Assembly: GCF_014595975.1 (NCBI RefSeq)
Contig: NZ_JABWGQ010000035.1
Location: forward strand, 1-64,000
Reading direction: 5' to 3'
DNA length: 64,000 bases
Origin: Sphingopyxis sp. LK2115
GTDB lineage: Bacteria > Pseudomonadota > Alphaproteobacteria > Sphingomonadales > Sphingomonadaceae
The translations under genes and the position numbers were made by a program. Shown here piece by piece: positions 51,923-61,048 of this stretch. The notes beneath the pieces are model-generated. The model was given only the letters and a program-made list of their open reading frames with translations. It had not been told where the DNA came from and searched no databases. Position 1 is the first letter of the stretch. Each line of letters starts with the position of its first letter.

Positions 51923-53566
51923 GTGACTGCTGACTCGATGATCGCGACCATCTTGCGCCAGGCACCCGCCGACCGGCGTACGCGCATCACGGCCTGGCGG
52001 CAACTCACCGATATTCTGGCGCAGCGCGGCAATCAACTGGCGGAAGAGGATGTCCGGCGCAGCCTGCATGCGCTTGCCGTCCTGCGCCCACATGTTCCGG
52101 AGGATGTTCGCCGCGATTGCGCGCGCGCGATCGCGCGCCATGGCCGCTTTGCGCCGCTCGTCGCCTTCTATGCGCATGACGTTGCGGCGGTATCGGCGGC
52201 GATTCTGCGCGAGGTGCGTTTGAGCGAAGCCGACTGGCTCGCGCTGTTGCCCGCGACAAATGCCATGGCGCGATCGGTGCTGGCTGGACGCCGCGATCTG
52301 CCCGAAGGCGTCGGCCGCGCGCTGGCTGCGCTCGGTGCTGCGTCAGTGGCGCTGCCGCACCCGGCGCAGGCGGCGACGGACGACACCCTATCCGCGCCGA
52401 CCCGGCCGGCCGAAAGCGTCGCGGACGCCGCGCCAAGCCAGATCAGCGAACTGGTGCGGCGGATCGACAAATATCAGTCACGCCGCAACCAGCCCGCATC
52501 GGCCCGAAAGCCGCGGCGATCCTTCCAGTTCGAAACCGGCCCCGATGGCGTGATCCACTGGGTCGACGGCATCACCCGCGGCGCCGTCATCGGCCTGTCA
52601 ATCGCCGATGCGGCCTTTGGGGGCGAGCCCGGCACCGACGGGGCCGCCGCGGGAGCCTTTCGCCAGCGCGCCGAGATCGTCCGCGCGCGCCTGTGGCTGG
52701 AGGGAACGGCCGACGAAGCGGGCGAATGGCGCTTCTCCGCGCTGCCCTGGTTCGATCCGGCGACGGGGCAGTTCCGCGGCTACCGCGGCACTGCACGGCG
52801 GCCGCACCACAATGAAACGCCCTATGGCCGACCTCAGGCGGATGATCCGGGCGATTCGATCCGCCAGCTCATCCACGAGCTGCGCAGCCCGCTCAACGCC
52901 ATATCGGGCTTTGCGCAGATCATTTCGGGCCAGATGTTCGGACCGGTCAGCCAATCCTATCGTGCAATGGCCGAAACGATCGTCGCCGACGCGGCGTCGG
53001 TGCAGGCGATCATCGACGACCTGGAAACCGCGGCGCGACGTGGTCATAAGGCGCCCGACCGCGATTCGAACGAAACGGTCGATGTCGCCGCGATCGTGAA
53101 GCAGGTCGAAACCGACCTCGCGGCGTTGCTGGCTGAACATCGCATCGAATTGACGTTGGCGCATGTCGGCAGCGGCCCCTTTCTGGGGCGGGCGAGCGAT
53201 GCCGATGCCCGGCGGATGATCGGACGCCTGCTCACTGCGCTGGTCGATGTTTGCGAGCCGGGCGGGATACTGGTCGGCCAGCTTGTCACCGAATCGCCGC
53301 ACGACGACATGATCCAGCTTCGCATCGTGCGCCCGGCGGCGATCCGCTTTGCCGACGCCGCCGACCTGCTCGATCCCGGTTTCAGCCCCGACGGCGAAGC
53401 GCCGGGCGCGGCCGTACTCAGCCTCGGTTTTTCGCTCCGCCTCGTCGACAGTCTCGCCCGTGCGGCGGGGGGGCGCCTCGACATCGGGCATAACGCCTTG
53501 ACCTTGCACCTGCCGTCCGCCACCTCGAAGCCCGAAACCGAACGGGAGCTCCAGCAGGGCGAGTAG
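51923..53566 (+). CDS. Sensor histidine kinase-like protein with degenerate ATPase domain
   Basis: The product is a 547-residue soluble protein. The N-terminal ~150 residues are helical and repeat-like (possibly HEAT-type). A PAS-like region lies at ~200-290 ('PDGVIHWVDGITRGAVIGLS'). A HisKA dimerisation domain carries the H-box 'LIHELRSPLNAISGFAQI' with His318. The ATPase domain is poor: the N-box has 'RLLTALVDVC' instead of an N-L-x-x-N pattern, and the G2 region 'GAAVLSLGFSLRLV' lacks the usual G-x-G-L-G. It may bind or receive phosphate without autophosphorylating. The start is GTG 51923. No response regulator gene is adjacent. Confidence 0.75.
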   Translation: MTADSMIATILRQAPADRRTRITAWRQLTDILAQRGNQLAEEDVRRSLHALAVLRPHVPEDVRRDCARAIARHGRFAPLVAFYAHDVAAVSAAILREVRLSEADWLALLPATNAMARSVLAGRRDLPEGVGRALAALGAASVALPHPAQAATDDTLSAPTRPAESVADAAPSQISELVRRIDKYQSRRNQPASARKPRRSFQFETGPDGVIHWVDGITRGAVIGLSIADAAFGGEPGTDGAAAGAFRQRAEIVRARLWLEGTADEAGEWRFSALPWFDPATGQFRGYRGTARRPHHNETPYGRPQADDPGDSIRQLIHELRSPLNAISGFAQIISGQMFGPVSQSYRAMAETIVADAASVQAIIDDLETAARRGHKAPDRDSNETVDVAAIVKQVETDLAALLAEHRIELTLAHVGSGPFLGRASDADARRMIGRLLTALVDVCEPGGILVGQLVTESPHDDMIQLRIVRPAAIRFADAADLLDPGFSPDGEAPGAAVLSLGFSLRLVDSLARAAGGRLDIGHNALTLHLPSATSKPETERELQQGE

Positions 53567-53596
53567 ATCGCGCGCTGAACGGGCAAGGGGGCCAAG

Positions 53597-54619
53597 GTGC
53601 AGCCTGCGGGCAATTTCTTCGCATATCCGCCTGCGTCCGAGCTGATTCGGCTCGGCGATGGCGAACGGCCGCGCTTCTGGGTGACGATCGATACCGAAGA
53701 GGATTTCGACTGGGATGCGCCCTTCGCGCGCACGGGATTTGCGCTCGGCTCGATCCCCGCGCTCGCCGATTGCCAGACCTATTTCGAGCGCGCCGCCGTG
53801 CGGCCAATCTATCTGGTCGACTGGCCCGTCGTCGCCGACGACCGCGCAGTCGATATTCTGCGTCCCGCCTGCGCCGCGGGTCGCTGCGAAATCGGCGCGC
53901 AGCTTCATCCGTGGGTGACTCCGCCGCACGACGAGGAAGTGAATGCGCGCAACAGCTATACCGGCAACCTTCCGGTCGCGCTTCAACGCGCCAAAATGAC
54001 CATTCTGCGCGACGCGATCGGCGACCGATTCGGCGTTGTGCCGACCGTCTACCGCGCGGGTCGTTACGGCCTCGGCCTCGAAAGCGCCGCGATGCTTGCC
54101 GCACTCGGCTTTCGCTGCGACACGTCGGTGCGATCGGGCTTCGACTATCGCGCCGGGCATGGCCCGGACTATCGCGCGGCGCCGCTTTACCCCTGGTGGG
54201 TGCAGACGCAAGCCGGGCCGGTTCTCGAAGTGCCGGTGACGACGGTGTTCGACGGGTTGCTGGGGCGGGCGGGGCGAACGCTCTACCATCGCGTCACACG
54301 CAGCGGCTTGCGCGCGGGGGCGGCACTCGCGCGCCTCGGCCTTGTCGAGCGCATCGCACTGACGCCCGAAGGCATACCCGCAGATCGCGCAATCCGGGCG
54401 ATAGACATCGCCATCGACGCGCGCCTGCCGGTGCTCAACTTTTCCTTTCATTCGCCGTCGCTCCAGCCGGGCAACACCCCCTATGTCCGCACGGCGGCGG
54501 ATCTCGACCATTTTTATCGCTGGTGGGACACAGTGCTGGACCATCTCGCGCGGCGCGGGGTCGAATCGACAACAGGGGCCGAAATCATCGCGATGGCCGA
54601 GCGGACGGCCGCAGACTGA
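53597..54619 (+). CDS. Polysaccharide deacetylase-like protein (WalW type)
   Basis: The product is a 340-residue NodB/WalW-like protein. 'FWVTIDTEEDFDW' contains the metal-binding aspartates and 'CEIGAQLHPWVTPPHDEE' the histidine. 'VPTVYRAGRYGLGLESAAML' and 'LPVLNFSFHSPSLQPGNTPY' complete the fold. Such enzymes remove acetyl or formyl groups from envelope sugars. No signal peptide is visible, so it probably acts in the cytoplasm. The start is GTG 53597 with AAGGGGG upstream. It follows the kinase-like gene by 30 bases and may be co-transcribed. Confidence 0.8.
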   Translation: MQPAGNFFAYPPASELIRLGDGERPRFWVTIDTEEDFDWDAPFARTGFALGSIPALADCQTYFERAAVRPIYLVDWPVVADDRAVDILRPACAAGRCEIGAQLHPWVTPPHDEEVNARNSYTGNLPVALQRAKMTILRDAIGDRFGVVPTVYRAGRYGLGLESAAMLAALGFRCDTSVRSGFDYRAGHGPDYRAAPLYPWWVQTQAGPVLEVPVTTVFDGLLGRAGRTLYHRVTRSGLRAGAALARLGLVERIALTPEGIPADRAIRAIDIAIDARLPVLNFSFHSPSLQPGNTPYVRTAADLDHFYRWWDTVLDHLARRGVESTTGAEIIAMAERTAAD

Positions 54620-54687
54620 TCCTTGACGCTTGCCAATGCGCTGCGCGCTCCGCTATCGCCGCCACATCCCCTTGCGGGCAGCGAAGG

Positions 54688-54763
54688 GGGCCTGTAGCTC
54701 AATGGTTAGAGCTGGCCGCTCATAACGGCTAGGTTGCGGGTTCGAGTCCTGCCGGGCCCACCA
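54688..54763 (+). tRNA. tRNA with CAT anticodon, probably tRNA-Ile2(CAT)
   Basis: This is a 76-nt cloverleaf. GGGCCTG pairs with CGGGCCC, the D arm is GCTC/GAGC with an 8-nt loop (AATGGTTA), and the anticodon stem GGCCG/CGGCT encloses CTCATAA. CCA is encoded. CAT could be elongator Met or lysidine-modified Ile. The short D-loop and overall wording resemble tRNA-Ile2 rather than tRNA-Met. It is not an initiator type, which has an unpaired first acceptor base. Confidence 0.9.
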
Positions 54764-54832
54764 TTGCCTGTCCAATTTCCCTTGCATATCCGGCGCGAAG
54801 CCGGTCCACTGCGTTTACGAAGGGAGAGGGGT

Positions 54833-56308
54833 ATGGGCAGGCGGCGAAGGATATTGTTCGGCGGTCTGGCAATCGTTGCGATCGTCGCCGGGACGGTGGC
54901 GATCCGCACCGCAACCTTTGCGCCCACCGACATTGCCGACGGCAGCGATGTCCGGCTCGCGGCGGTGCCCGACTATGACCTGAAGGCTGCGGCCGCGAAC
55001 CTTGGCGCGGCGGTGCAGATCCGCACCATCTCGCATCAGGATAGCACGGAAAACGAGATTGCCGAGTGGGACCGGCTGCACCGCTGGCTGGCGGCCACCT
55101 ATCCGGCCGCGCATATGGCGATGACGCGCGAGATATTGCCGAATCGCACGCTCGTCTATCGCTGGGCGGGGCGCGACGCACGGCGCGCACCGATCATTCT
55201 GATGGCGCATCAGGACGTTGTCCCGGTAACCGAAGGAACCGAGGAGGACTGGAAATATCCGCCCTTCGCCGGCATAGTCGCCGAAGATGCGGTCTGGGGC
55301 CGCGGGACCGTCGACGACAAGGGCTCGCTTGTCGCATTGTTCGAGGCGATCGAGGCGCTGGCGAAAGGCGGCTTTGTTCCCGAACGCAGCATTTACCTGG
55401 TGTCGGGGCATGACGAGGAGGTCGGCGGATCGGGCGCGGCGGCGGCGGCGGCGCTGCTCAAGGCGCGAGGCGTGCGCGCGCTCTACACACTCGACGAAGG
55501 CAGTGTCGTGCTGCGCGATACGCCGGTGATCGACGGTCCGGCGATCCTGATCGGGGTGGCCGAAAAGGGCTATGCGACGCTGAAAGTGACCGCCGAGGCG
55601 CCCGGTGGACACAGTTCGATGCCGCCCGCCGAAACCGGCGTCACGACGCTGGCGCGCGCGTTGCTCGCGATTACCGACGATCCGTTCCCGATCGAGATGC
55701 GCGGTCCCGGCGCGGCAATGGTCGAGGCGCTGGCCGCGCACAAGGGCGGGACGACCAAGATGGCGGTCGCGAACCAGTGGCTTCTGGGATCGGTGCTGAA
55801 ACGGCAATTGTCGGCGTCACCCTCGTCGGCCGCGGCGTTCCACACCACGATCGCGCCGACGATGCTGGAGGGAAGCCCCAAGGAGAATGTGCTGCCGCAG
55901 ACGGCAAGCGCGCTCATCAACTATCGCATCGCGCCGTGGAACAGCTCGGCCGAGGTGATGGCGCGCGCCAGGGCGGCGGTCGGCGATGCCCCCGTCACGC
56001 TGAGCTGGGCCAGGCCGCCCAACGAGCCTTCGCGCGTGTCGTCTACGCGTTCACAGGGCTGGAAATATGTCGTCGCCGCCGCGCGCGCCGATGCCGCCGA
56101 TGCCGTCGTCGCGCCTTTCCTGGTCGTCGGCGCGACCGACAGCCGCAGCATGGGCGACGTTTCCGAGGATGTGTACCGTTTCATGCCAATGCACTTCACG
56201 CTCAAGGAAACTGCGATGATTCACGGCACGAACGAACATATGAAGATCGACAGCCTGCGGCGGATGATCGATTTCTATGCGCGGCTGATCGCGACCTCGG
56301 CCGGATGA
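54833..56308 (+). CDS. M20 family metallopeptidase (carboxypeptidase PM20D1-like)
   Basis: The product is a 491-residue zinc peptidase of the M20 family. An N-terminal membrane or signal segment ('ILFGGLAIVAIVAGTVAI') is followed by the catalytic domain. Metal ligands are H126 in 'IILMAHQDVVPV' and D161 in 'VWGRGTVDDKGSL', with the catalytic acid pair in 'VSGHDEEVGGSG' (E195/E196) and a late histidine in 'MIHGTNEHMKID'. The dimerisation domain 'APGGHSSMPPAETGV' lies between. It probably hydrolyses N-acyl amino acids or peptides at the membrane. ATG 54833 follows AAGGGAGAGGGG. Confidence 0.9.
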   Translation: MGRRRRILFGGLAIVAIVAGTVAIRTATFAPTDIADGSDVRLAAVPDYDLKAAAANLGAAVQIRTISHQDSTENEIAEWDRLHRWLAATYPAAHMAMTREILPNRTLVYRWAGRDARRAPIILMAHQDVVPVTEGTEEDWKYPPFAGIVAEDAVWGRGTVDDKGSLVALFEAIEALAKGGFVPERSIYLVSGHDEEVGGSGAAAAAALLKARGVRALYTLDEGSVVLRDTPVIDGPAILIGVAEKGYATLKVTAEAPGGHSSMPPAETGVTTLARALLAITDDPFPIEMRGPGAAMVEALAAHKGGTTKMAVANQWLLGSVLKRQLSASPSSAAAFHTTIAPTMLEGSPKENVLPQTASALINYRIAPWNSSAEVMARARAAVGDAPVTLSWARPPNEPSRVSSTRSQGWKYVVAAARADAADAVVAPFLVVGATDSRSMGDVSEDVYRFMPMHFTLKETAMIHGTNEHMKIDSLRRMIDFYARLIATSAG

Positions 56309-56338
56309 GTGCGCCGATAGGCTGGCCAACAGGGGAAG

Positions 56339-56415
<77 letters not shown>

Positions 56416-56479
56416 ACGACCGGACCCGCGCCTTAGACATGACGGGGGAGCAAGTCCATCCCATGCGCATCGCAGGCAA

Positions 56480-56512
56480 AGAAAAAGGCGGCCTTCCGAA
56501 GGGAAGGCCGCC
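56480..56512 (-). terminator. Intrinsic terminator of the Ala-rich lipoprotein gene
   Basis: Read on the minus strand, GGCGGCCTTCC and GGAAGGCCGCC form an 11-bp stem with a short loop, followed by TTTTTC. It lies about 40 bases after the lipoprotein stop and before tRNA-Pro(TGG). Confidence 0.85.
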
Positions 56513-56549
56513 CATTTTCGTTTCAGTCAATGCCCCGGAGGGCTGTGAC

Positions 56550-56831
56550 TTACTTCTTTTCTTCAGCCGGAGCAGCAGCGGCGTCGGCAGCCGGAGCTTC
56601 AGCGGTCGCAGCAGCGTCGGCCGGAGCAGCGGCAGCAGCGTCGGCACCAGCAGCGGCAGCTTCGGCGCCAGCGGCGGCGGCGTCGGCGCCGGCAGCAGCG
56701 GCGTCAGCGCCTTCTTCGGCGACCGCTTCGGCAGCCGGAGCTTCGGTGGTGGCTTCTTCAGCAGCCTTTTCACCGCAAGCGGCGAGGGCGAACATGCTGG
56801 CAGCAACGGCGATAGCAGCAAACTTCTTCAT
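56550..56831 (-). CDS. Alanine-rich repeat lipoprotein
   Basis: The 93-residue precursor has a lipoprotein signal (MKKFAAIAVAASMFALAAC). The mature part is almost wholly Ala, Glu, Asp, Gly and Pro, with four tandem 7-residue units of the type GADAAAA near its middle, and ends EEKK. Such helical, acidic tails can span part of the periplasm, like small abundant lipoproteins. A good promoter (56893-56920) and a strong terminator suggest high, independent expression. It is not an enzyme. Repeat number may vary between strains. Confidence 0.75.
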   Translation of the reverse strand: MKKFAAIAVAASMFALAACGEKAAEEATTEAPAAEAVAEEGADAAAAGADAAAAGAEAAAAGADAAAAAPADAAATAEAPAADAAAAPAEEKK

Positions 56832-57266
56832 GATGTGTGGGCTCCCTAAAATGCCTTTCCGCGACGGGATTTTCCCCAACCGCGAGCGGCGGGATTTAGA
56901 GGTTCCGCGTGAATCGTCAACAAAAATAATTGAGATGGCGGGGCGTGGCGGATTTGTGTCACTTTACCGAAAGAACGTGCGATGGGCAATAATTCGCGAG
57001 GGCGATAGAATCGCCAAACCTGGCCGTGGCAAGGCGGAAGCGCCTGCGCGAACATGGCGCCCGACGCCGGCAATGGCGCCGTAACGCGCCCGGTCCGGCG
57101 CGATCTGCCGCGCCTTGCGCCGGCTTGCCCGGTCCGATGCCCGAAGCAGCCCGCATGGACGGGCACCGTAACGGCTCCCTCCTGATTGCCAAGCCAGTGC
57201 CCATTCGCTAACCGGCGCGCAACTCTTCCGGCCGCCGTCGCGGCCCAGCCTTTACCGGAGCATTTC
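56832..57266. other. Divergent intergenic region between the lipoprotein and ettA
   Basis: These 435 bases hold the lipoprotein promoter near 56900 and an AT-rich patch (about 56915-56995). A GC-rich part follows up to the ettA ribosome site, with imperfect GC palindromes but no recognisable RNA or gene. The ettA promoter is probably in the AT-rich patch; no confident box pair was found. Confidence 0.4.
56893..56920 (-). promoter_or_regulatory. Predicted promoter of the Ala-rich lipoprotein gene
   Basis: On the minus strand TTGACG (56915-56920) is followed after 16 bases by TAAATC (56893-56898). The start codon is about 60 bases downstream. The -35 is near-consensus; the -10 is moderate. Confidence 0.5.
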
Positions 57267-58946
57267 ATGGCCGCCCAATATAGTTTCGTGATGAAGGGTC
57301 TGACCAAGACCTATCCCGGCGCACAAAAGCCGACGCTCAACAATCTGAACCTGCAATTCTATCCCGACGCCAAGATCGGCATCGTCGGCCCGAACGGCAC
57401 GGGCAAGTCGACACTGATGAAAATCATGGCGGGCATCGACAAGGATTTTGCTGGTGAAGCTTGGCCTGGCGAGGGGATCACCGTCGGCTATCTCGCGCAG
57501 GAGCCGCAACTCGACCCGGCGAAGACGGTCAAGGAAAATGTCATGGACGGCGTCCGTCCGGTCGCCGACATGCTCGACCGCTTCAACGAGATCAGCGCGC
57601 TGATGGCCGATCCGCCCGCCGACGCCGATTTCGATGCGCTGATGGAGGAAATGGGCAGCCTGCAGGAAAAGATCGACGCGGTCGACGGCTGGACGCTCGA
57701 CAACCAGCTCGAAATCGCGATGGAGGCGCTCCGCTGCCCGCCCGGCGACTGGAGCGTCGAAAATCTGTCGGGCGGTGAACGTCGCCGCATCGCGCTCACG
57801 CGGCTGCTGCTCGAAAAGCCGTCGATCCTGCTGCTCGACGAGCCGACCAACCACCTTGATGCCGAAAGTGTCGCCTGGCTGGAAAAGCATCTCGTCGACT
57901 ATCCCGGCAATGTCATCCTCGTCACCCACGACCGCTATTTCCTCGACAATGTCGTGAACTGGATCCTCGAACTCGATCGCGGACGCTATTTCGTCTACGA
58001 GGGCAATTATTCGACCTACCTTGAAAAGAAGGGCAAGCGGCTCGAACAGGAAGCGCGCGAGGATGCCGGCCGCCAAAAGGCCATCAAGGACGAGCTCGAA
58101 TGGATCCGGCAATCGCCAAAGGCGCGCCAGGCCAAGTCGAAGGCGCGTATCAAATCGTTCGACCAGCTTGTCGAAGCGCAGGAAAACCGCGCACCCGGCA
58201 AGGCGCAGATCGTCATCCAGGTTCCCGAACGGCTCGGCGGCAAGGTGATCGAGGTCAAAAATATCTCGAAGGCCTATGGCGACAAGCTGCTGTTCGAGGA
58301 TCTGTCCTTCACATTGCCGCCGGGGGGGATTGTCGGGGTTATCGGCCCCAACGGTGCAGGCAAGTCGACCTTGTTCAAGCTGATTACGGGACAGGAACAG
58401 CCCGACAGCGGCAGCATCAGCATCGGCGACACGGTGCGCCTCGGCTATGTCGACCAGAGTCGCGACGCGCTCGACCCGAACAAGAATGTCTGGGAAGAAA
58501 TTTCGGGCGGCCACGACATGATGTCGATCGGCAAGCATGAAATGCAGACCCGCGCCTATGTCGGCGCGTTCAACTTCAAGGGCACCGACCAGCAGAAAAA
58601 GGTCGGCCAGCTGTCGGGCGGCGAACGCAACCGCGTCCATATGGCCAAGATGCTGAAACAGGGCGGCAACGTCCTGCTGCTCGACGAACCGACGAACGAC
58701 CTCGACACCGAAACGCTGGCGGCGCTGGAGGAAGCGCTCGAAAACTTTGCGGGTTGTGCCGTGGTCATCAGCCACGACCGCTTTTTCCTCGATCGCCTTG
58801 CGACGCACATCCTGGCTTTCGAAGGCGACAGCCATGTCGAATGGTTCGAGGGCAATTTCGAGGCCTATGAAGAGGACAAGATCCGCCGCCTCGGCGAGGG
58901 CGCGACGCGCCCGCACGCGACGACCTACAAGAAATTGTCGCGCTGA
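57267..58946 (+). CDS. ettA: Energy-dependent translational throttle protein EttA
   Basis: EttA is an ABC-F ATPase that binds the ribosomal E site and gates translation by cellular energy. In the 559-residue protein, the first ATPase domain has Walker A 'IVGPNGTGKSTLMKI' and signature 'NLSGGERRRIAL', and the second 'VIGPNGAGKSTLFKLI' and 'QLSGGERNRVHMAK'. The linker between them ('QEAREDAGRQKAIKDELEWI', 'QSPKARQAKSKARIKSFDQL') is the arm-like P-site tRNA interaction motif. The C-terminal wording 'ATRPHATTYKKLSR' matches EttA. ATG 57267 follows CCGGAG. Confidence 0.95.
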   Translation: MAAQYSFVMKGLTKTYPGAQKPTLNNLNLQFYPDAKIGIVGPNGTGKSTLMKIMAGIDKDFAGEAWPGEGITVGYLAQEPQLDPAKTVKENVMDGVRPVADMLDRFNEISALMADPPADADFDALMEEMGSLQEKIDAVDGWTLDNQLEIAMEALRCPPGDWSVENLSGGERRRIALTRLLLEKPSILLLDEPTNHLDAESVAWLEKHLVDYPGNVILVTHDRYFLDNVVNWILELDRGRYFVYEGNYSTYLEKKGKRLEQEAREDAGRQKAIKDELEWIRQSPKARQAKSKARIKSFDQLVEAQENRAPGKAQIVIQVPERLGGKVIEVKNISKAYGDKLLFEDLSFTLPPGGIVGVIGPNGAGKSTLFKLITGQEQPDSGSISIGDTVRLGYVDQSRDALDPNKNVWEEISGGHDMMSIGKHEMQTRAYVGAFNFKGTDQQKKVGQLSGGERNRVHMAKMLKQGGNVLLLDEPTNDLDTETLAALEEALENFAGCAVVISHDRFFLDRLATHILAFEGDSHVEWFEGNFEAYEEDKIRRLGEGATRPHATTYKKLSR

Positions 58947-58951
58947 CCGGT

Positions 58952-59395
58952 ATGAGGGCTGGGGAGGGCATCTCTGCGAGCGCGATCCGCATGGACGCGG
59001 AAGCGCTCAACGCGTTCATGGCAGAAGCCTTTCCCCAATCGGAGCCGGGATCGCGCGGCTATGTGGTGTCGGCCACCCCCGGTCATGTGCGAGCGCGGAT
59101 GGACCCGACCGACAAGGCGCTGCGTCCCGGCGGGCTGATTTCGGGGCCGACGCAGATGGGCTTCGCCGACATGGCGGCCTATGCGCTGGTGCTCGCGCAT
59201 ATCGGGCCAGTGGCGATGGCGGTGACGAGTGCGCTGGGTTATCAGTTTCTGCGCCCGTGCCGCCCCGGCTCGCTGTTTGCCGACGCGCACATGCTGCGGC
59301 TCGGCAAGCGGCTCGCGGTCATGGACGTGCGGATCTGGACCGACGATCCGCTAAAACCGGTCGGGCAGGCGAATGTGACCTACGCGATTCCGTGA
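58952..59395 (+). CDS. PaaI-family hotdog thioesterase
   Basis: The 147-residue protein has the hotdog-fold thioesterase pattern. 'GGLISGPTQMGFADMAAYAL' is the conserved catalytic helix region (with D in place of the more common E), and 'YQFLRPCRPGSLFADAHMLR' the central strand. It probably hydrolyses acyl-CoA. It follows ettA by five bases and may be read through from it. The ATG at 58952 is used because no better start with a ribosome site is visible; ATG 58991 would also give a complete fold. Confidence 0.75.
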   Translation: MRAGEGISASAIRMDAEALNAFMAEAFPQSEPGSRGYVVSATPGHVRARMDPTDKALRPGGLISGPTQMGFADMAAYALVLAHIGPVAMAVTSALGYQFLRPCRPGSLFADAHMLRLGKRLAVMDVRIWTDDPLKPVGQANVTYAIP

Positions 59396-59404
59396 CGCGG
59401 CGGC

Positions 59405-60043
59405 TCAGGCTGGGCTGAATGCGCCCGTGGCATCGTCCATGACATGCAGCACCCCGTCACTGATCGCAAAAAAGGCACCGCGCAGTTTCAGCGTGCCGCG
59501 CGCTTCCTTTTCCTGAATACAGGGAAAAGTGCGAAGATTCGCGATGCTGACACGCACCGCCGCCATTTCCATCGCACGGCCCGCGTCGCGGCTGTCGAGG
59601 TCAGAATGCTCGGCCCGCACCTCGTTGCTCGCGCCATCGAGCAGAGCGATCCAGTCGGCGATAAAGCCGCCGCGGCCCGGTTCGGCGCCAGCCATCGTCC
59701 CATGCAACGCGGCATGGCAGCCGCCGCACAGGCCATGGCCCATGACGACGATTTCCTCGACCTTCAGGAACTGCACAGCAAACTCCAGCGCGGCCGAGAC
59801 GCCGTGACGTCCGGGCGTCGTTTCAAACGGCGGCACCAGCGCGGCGACATTGCGCACGACAAAGATTTCGCCCGGACTGGTATCGAAAATCTGGGACGGT
59901 TCGACGCGGCTGTCGGAACAGGCGATCACCATCACCTTGGGCGACTGCCCCTCGGCAAGCTCATTCCAGCGGTCACGCTGTTCCTGCCATCCGCCGTTAC
60001 GGAAACGGCGATAGCCTTCGATCATGTCGGCAAAGTGAGTCAT
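59405..60043 (-). CDS. Beta-carbonic anhydrase
   Basis: The enzyme interconverts CO2 and bicarbonate with a zinc ion. In the 212-residue protein, ligands are Cys42 in '[15 protein letters not shown]' (with the Asp44-Arg46 dyad), His103 and Cys106 in '[10 protein letters not shown]'. '[20 protein letters not shown]' is the usual middle block. It is cytoplasmic. The start at 60043 is favoured because family members begin near '[10 protein letters not shown]'. It is divergent from lipA, and its upstream 62 bases must contain both promoters. Confidence 0.92.
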   Translation of the reverse strand: MTHFADMIEGYRRFRNGGWQEQRDRWNELAEGQSPKVMVIACSDSRVEPSQIFDTSPGEIFVVRNVAALVPPFETTPGRHGVSAALEFAVQFLKVEEIVVMGHGLCGGCHAALHGTMAGAEPGRGGFIADWIALLDGASNEVRAEHSDLDSRDAGRAMEMAAVRVSIANLRTFPCIQEKEARGTLKLRGAFFAISDGVLHVMDDATGAFSPA

Positions 60044-60105
60044 GGCGGCCCCATAGCATAAGTAGAGAGGTTGAGAAGAGGGACACAGGCGACTATGTGG
60101 GCGCG

Positions 60106-61041
60106 ATGAACGCTCCCGCCTCACCCCCCGCCACGCCGAGCCAGCGCCAGCGCAAGCCCGACTGGATTCGCGTCAAGGCACCGACCAGCCCCGGCTATGC
60201 CGAAACACGCAAGCTGATGCGCGAACTCAATTTGCATACGGTGTGCGAAGAGGCGGCGTGCCCGAACATCGGCGAATGCTGGACCAAAAAACACGCCACG
60301 GTGATGATCCTCGGCGACACCTGCACGCGCGCTTGCGCCTTTTGCAACGTCAAGACGGGCATGCCCCGCGCGGTCGACCCGTTCGAGCCAGAACATACCG
60401 CGATCGCCGCCGCCAAGATGGGGCTGACGCATATCGTCATCACGTCGGTCGACCGCGACGACCTGCCGGATGGCGGCGCCAGCCAGTTCGTCAAGGTTAT
60501 CGAGGCGCTGCGCCGCGAAACGCCGCAGACGACGATCGAAATCCTGACCCCCGACTTTCGCAACAAGCCCGAAAGCGCGATTGCGGCGATCGTCGATGCC
60601 CGCCCCGACGTCTATAATCACAATCTCGAAACCGTGCCGCGGCTCTACCCGACGATCCGCCCCGGCGCGCGCTATTATGCCTCGCTGCGGCTGCTCGAAA
60701 GCGTCAAGCGGCGCGATCCGTCGATCTTCACCAAGTCGGGCATCATGCTGGGGCTTGGCGAGGAACGGATGGAGGTGCATCAGGTGATGGACGACATGCG
60801 CAGCGCCGACATCGATTTCATGACGATGGGCCAATATCTGCAACCGACGCCGAAACACGCCAGGGTGATCGACTTCGTGACGCCACAGGCGTTCGATGCC
60901 TATGCGCAGATCGCGCGCGCCAAGGGCTTCTTGCAGGTTGCCTCGTCACCGCTGACGCGCTCCAGCTATCACGCGGGCGATGATTTCGAACGGATGCGCG
61001 CGGCGCGCAAGGCGCAACTGGCGCGCGCGCGCGCCGACTGA
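60106..61041 (+). CDS. lipA: Lipoyl synthase LipA
   Basis: LipA inserts two sulphur atoms into octanoyl groups on E2 and GcvH. In the 311-residue radical SAM enzyme, the auxiliary cluster ligands are '[13 protein letters not shown]', the SAM cluster '[13 protein letters not shown]', and the C-terminal serine is in '[15 protein letters not shown]'. Further conserved parts are '[18 protein letters not shown]' and '[14 protein letters not shown]'. ATG 60106 is chosen over GTG 60097. It supplies the lipoyl group for the E2 at 6383. Confidence 0.96.
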   Translation: MNAPASPPATPSQRQRKPDWIRVKAPTSPGYAETRKLMRELNLHTVCEEAACPNIGECWTKKHATVMILGDTCTRACAFCNVKTGMPRAVDPFEPEHTAIAAAKMGLTHIVITSVDRDDLPDGGASQFVKVIEALRRETPQTTIEILTPDFRNKPESAIAAIVDARPDVYNHNLETVPRLYPTIRPGARYYASLRLLESVKRRDPSIFTKSGIMLGLGEERMEVHQVMDDMRSADIDFMTMGQYLQPTPKHARVIDFVTPQAFDAYAQIARAKGFLQVASSPLTRSSYHAGDDFERMRAARKAQLARARAD

Positions 61042-61048
61042 CCTGACC

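Noticed and set aside
57000-57266. GC-rich imperfect palindromes upstream of ettA as a structured RNA
   Set aside because: The pairings are short and of the kind expected by chance in GC-rich sequence; no known motif was recognised.
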